In this document: positions 61,970-64,000 of the stretch, piece after piece | How positions within the stretch are numbered: position 1 is the stretch's first letter | How the letters are laid out: the number at the start of each line of letters is the position of its first letter | Source: an uncultured Paracoccaceae bacterium | GTDB taxonomy: Bacteria; Pseudomonadota; Alphaproteobacteria; Rhodobacterales; Rhodobacteraceae | Length of the DNA stretch: 64,000 nucleotides | Assembly: GCA_943787985.1 (NCBI GenBank) | Contig: CALSOO010000005.1 | Span: 124,001-188,000, forward strand | Direction of reading: 5' to 3' | The notes under the pieces: model-generated | The model's input: the letters and a program-made list of their open reading frames with translations, nothing else | Database searches by the model: none | Told to the model about the DNA's origin: nothing | Made by a program: the position numbers and the translations under genes

Positions 61970-62620
61970 TTAAACCGCGTAAAACATGCCGGACTCGTGG
62001 TCGTAATGCTCTAGCCCGCCTTCGCCGATGTCGGTCCACAGGCCGTGGATGCTGAGCACCCCTTCGTCCACGCGAGAGCGGATGAAGGGAAAGGTCAGCA
62101 GGTTCTCAAGCGACGCAACAACCGCGTGTTTTTCCAACTGGCGCGATTGCACGTCCGGGTCGGGCTCATCTGCGACCAGCTCGTATTTGGGGCGCAGAAT
62201 ATCCATCCAACGACCAACAAAGCTTTCCTTGGTTTCCAACTCGGGCGCGTGCCCTTTGCACATGTCGATGCATCCTTGGACGCCGCCGCAGTTGGAGTGC
62301 CCCAGAACGATCAGATTGGCGACGTTCAGAACCGTCACCGCATATTCAATGGCCGCGCTGGTGCCGTGGTGATCGCCGTCGGGCAGATACTCGGGCACCA
62401 GATTTGCAATATTGCGGTGGATGAAAAATTCACCCTGATCCGCCCCGAAGATCGAGGTGACATGCACGCGGCTGTCACAGCATGAAATCACCATGGCACG
62501 CGGGCGCTGCCCTTCGGTGGCAAGGCGGCGATACCATTGCTGGTTTTCCTTGTACCCAGTGGCTTTCCACCCGTGGTAACGCTGCAGCAAATAGGCGGGC
62601 AGTGGTTTGACGTTGTGCAT
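61970..62620 (-). CDS. beta-class carbonic anhydrase
   Basis: MVISCCDSRVHVTSIFGADQGEFFIHRNIANLVP; LIVLGHSNCGGVQGCIDM. Confidence 0.95.
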   Translation of the reverse strand: MHNVKPLPAYLLQRYHGWKATGYKENQQWYRRLATEGQRPRAMVISCCDSRVHVTSIFGADQGEFFIHRNIANLVPEYLPDGDHHGTSAAIEYAVTVLNVANLIVLGHSNCGGVQGCIDMCKGHAPELETKESFVGRWMDILRPKYELVADEPDPDVQSRQLEKHAVVASLENLLTFPFIRSRVDEGVLSIHGLWTDIGEGGLEHYDHESGMFYAV

Positions 62621-62772
62621 TTGGTCGTCCTGACGTCGAATGTTTGAACTGTAACTACGCTGAATTCGCATAGAATTCGAGGGAAAATCATACTTGGCCC
62701 TAACCATTTGGGAAGGGGTTTTGTGCGAACCATATGCTTCGTCGTGGGGGCGAATTGCAAAGGGTGAGTGCA

Positions 62773-63153
62773 ATGAAACAGATTTCTCAGATCAAACCGC
62801 GTGAATCGGTGCGCGTCGATCAAGAACGATTGTCTGCGCTATATGCGCAGTTGGGTGAAAGCAGCGCCGAAGACGTCGTGTGCCGTGCAATGGAAGAGCT
62901 GGCTTTGCGCCTGTCCCATTGCGACCGCTTGTTCCGTACAGGGGACATGCAGGAATTACGCAAAAGCGCACGGTCTTTGATCGCGATTGCCGAACAAATC
63001 GGTATGGATGATGTGTCCCGCGTGGCCAATGATGTCACTGTTTGCGTGGACGCACAGGACGATGTGGCCATCGCTGCAACGCTCCAGCGTTTGATGCGGT
63101 CGGGCGAAGGGTCACTGACCGCCGTCTGGGACATGCAAGACATTTACATCTAG
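62773..63153 (+). CDS. hypothetical helical protein
   Basis: MKQISQIKPRESVRVDQERLSALYAQLGESSAEDVVCRAMEELALRLSHCDRL... Confidence 0.7.
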   Translation: MKQISQIKPRESVRVDQERLSALYAQLGESSAEDVVCRAMEELALRLSHCDRLFRTGDMQELRKSARSLIAIAEQIGMDDVSRVANDVTVCVDAQDDVAIAATLQRLMRSGEGSLTAVWDMQDIYI

Positions 63154-63287
63154 CGCAACGCCCTGCGATCTTGCCTTGGACGTCAGTACGGCCCGTATCG
63201 TTCCAGGATGCGGGCAAAAGCTGTTCGACATGACCCCAAAGTGCTTTACGTTACTCTCAACGTATTGCCTTGAAAGGTCCTTGTCCC

Positions 63288-64000
63288 ATGTCGTTGAAAT
63301 TCTCCACGTCCGAAACGCCGATTCCCTTGCACGTCATCTCCGAGGACGCCTGCGCCGCGTGGCTGGAGGCGCAATCCGGTGCGGTCAGGAATTGGTGTGC
63401 GGCTTACGGATTCAAAGGCGCTTTGGGACAGGCGATCGCCTTACCTGACCCGACGGGGGCCCCTGGCCTGGCCCTTGTGGGATATGGCAGCGCCGCGACC
63501 CGCAAGCGCAGCCGTTTTCATTTGGCCGAAGCCGCAAACGCCTTGCCCGAAGGCGCCTATGCACTGGCCGCCGGCGGCGTTCCGGAACATCAACTGGCCA
63601 CTGAGTCCCTGGGATGGTTGCTGGCAGGCTACCGCTTTCACACCTACCGCAAAGGGGCCGATATGAAGGCCCGGCTTGTCTGCCCCGAAGGCGTCAACGC
63701 CACCGAGGTCGAGACCATCGCCCAATCCGAAGCCTTGACCCGGGATCTCATCAACACCCCTGCGTCCGACATGGGCCCCCCCGAACTGGAACAGGCCGCC
63801 CGCAATCTGGCGACCGAATTTGATGCCACCATTTCTGTCATCACAGGCGATGCCCTACTGGAACAGAACTTTCCGATGATCCACGCAGTCGGACGCGCCG
63901 CCGATCGCGCCCCCCGTTTGATCGATATGGCATGGGGGGACAGCGGCCCCAAAATCACATTGGTCGGCAAAGGCGTGTGCTTTGACACAGGTGGCTTGAA
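63288..64000 (+). CDS. leucyl aminopeptidase family (M17) protein, truncated at window end
   Basis: Hand-translated: MSLKFSTSETPIPLHV...LTRDLINTPASDMGPPELEQAAR...ITLVGKGVCFDTGGL. Confidence 0.9.
   Translation, partial: MSLKFSTSETPIPLHVISEDACAAWLEAQSGAVRNWCAAYGFKGALGQAIALPDPTGAPGLALVGYGSAATRKRSRFHLAEAANALPEGAYALAAGGVPEHQLATESLGWLLAGYRFHTYRKGADMKARLVCPEGVNATEVETIAQSEALTRDLINTPASDMGPPELEQAARNLATEFDATISVITGDALLEQNFPMIHAVGRAADRAPRLIDMAWGDSGPKITLVGKGVCFDTGGL

Overview
This is a 64-kb stretch of core chromosome from an alphaproteobacterium, most likely a Rhodobacteraceae/Roseobacter-group organism judging by ccrM, DUF2125, DUF3576, porin type and gene neighbourhoods. It is densely coded on both strands. 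I see no tRNA, rRNA, CRISPR array, prophage or transposase. Recognisable blocks are: a STAS/anti-sigma kinase pair; lolA-ftsK-aminotransferase; ribA; DUF3576-leuS-lptE-holA; a TldD/PmbA-cysQ-Kdo transferase-lpxK lipid A block; dsbA/DUF721/mutY; alkB; a class III cyclase; ccrM-rnhB; asd; and, at the right end, a bicarbonate-uptake locus (sbtA-sbtB with a divergent LysR gene) near an MttB-family methyltransferase and a beta-carbonic anhydrase. Two things stand out. First, several genes are broken by indels or stops, above all leuS, which carries many 1-nt shifts plus an in-frame TAA while its catalytic motifs are intact; this looks like a local sequence-quality problem rather than biology. Second, there are a few real biological leads: an SbtA/SbtB system with a truncated SbtB next to a carbonic anhydrase in an apparent heterotroph, an orphan corrinoid-type MttB homolog, a membrane-anchored protein with a C-terminal OmpR-like winged-helix signature, a GANTC cluster upstream of ccrM, and an rnhB start codon lying inside a repeat-like palindrome. 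I found no clearly unprecedented system. Family names come from motif recognition, not database searches.
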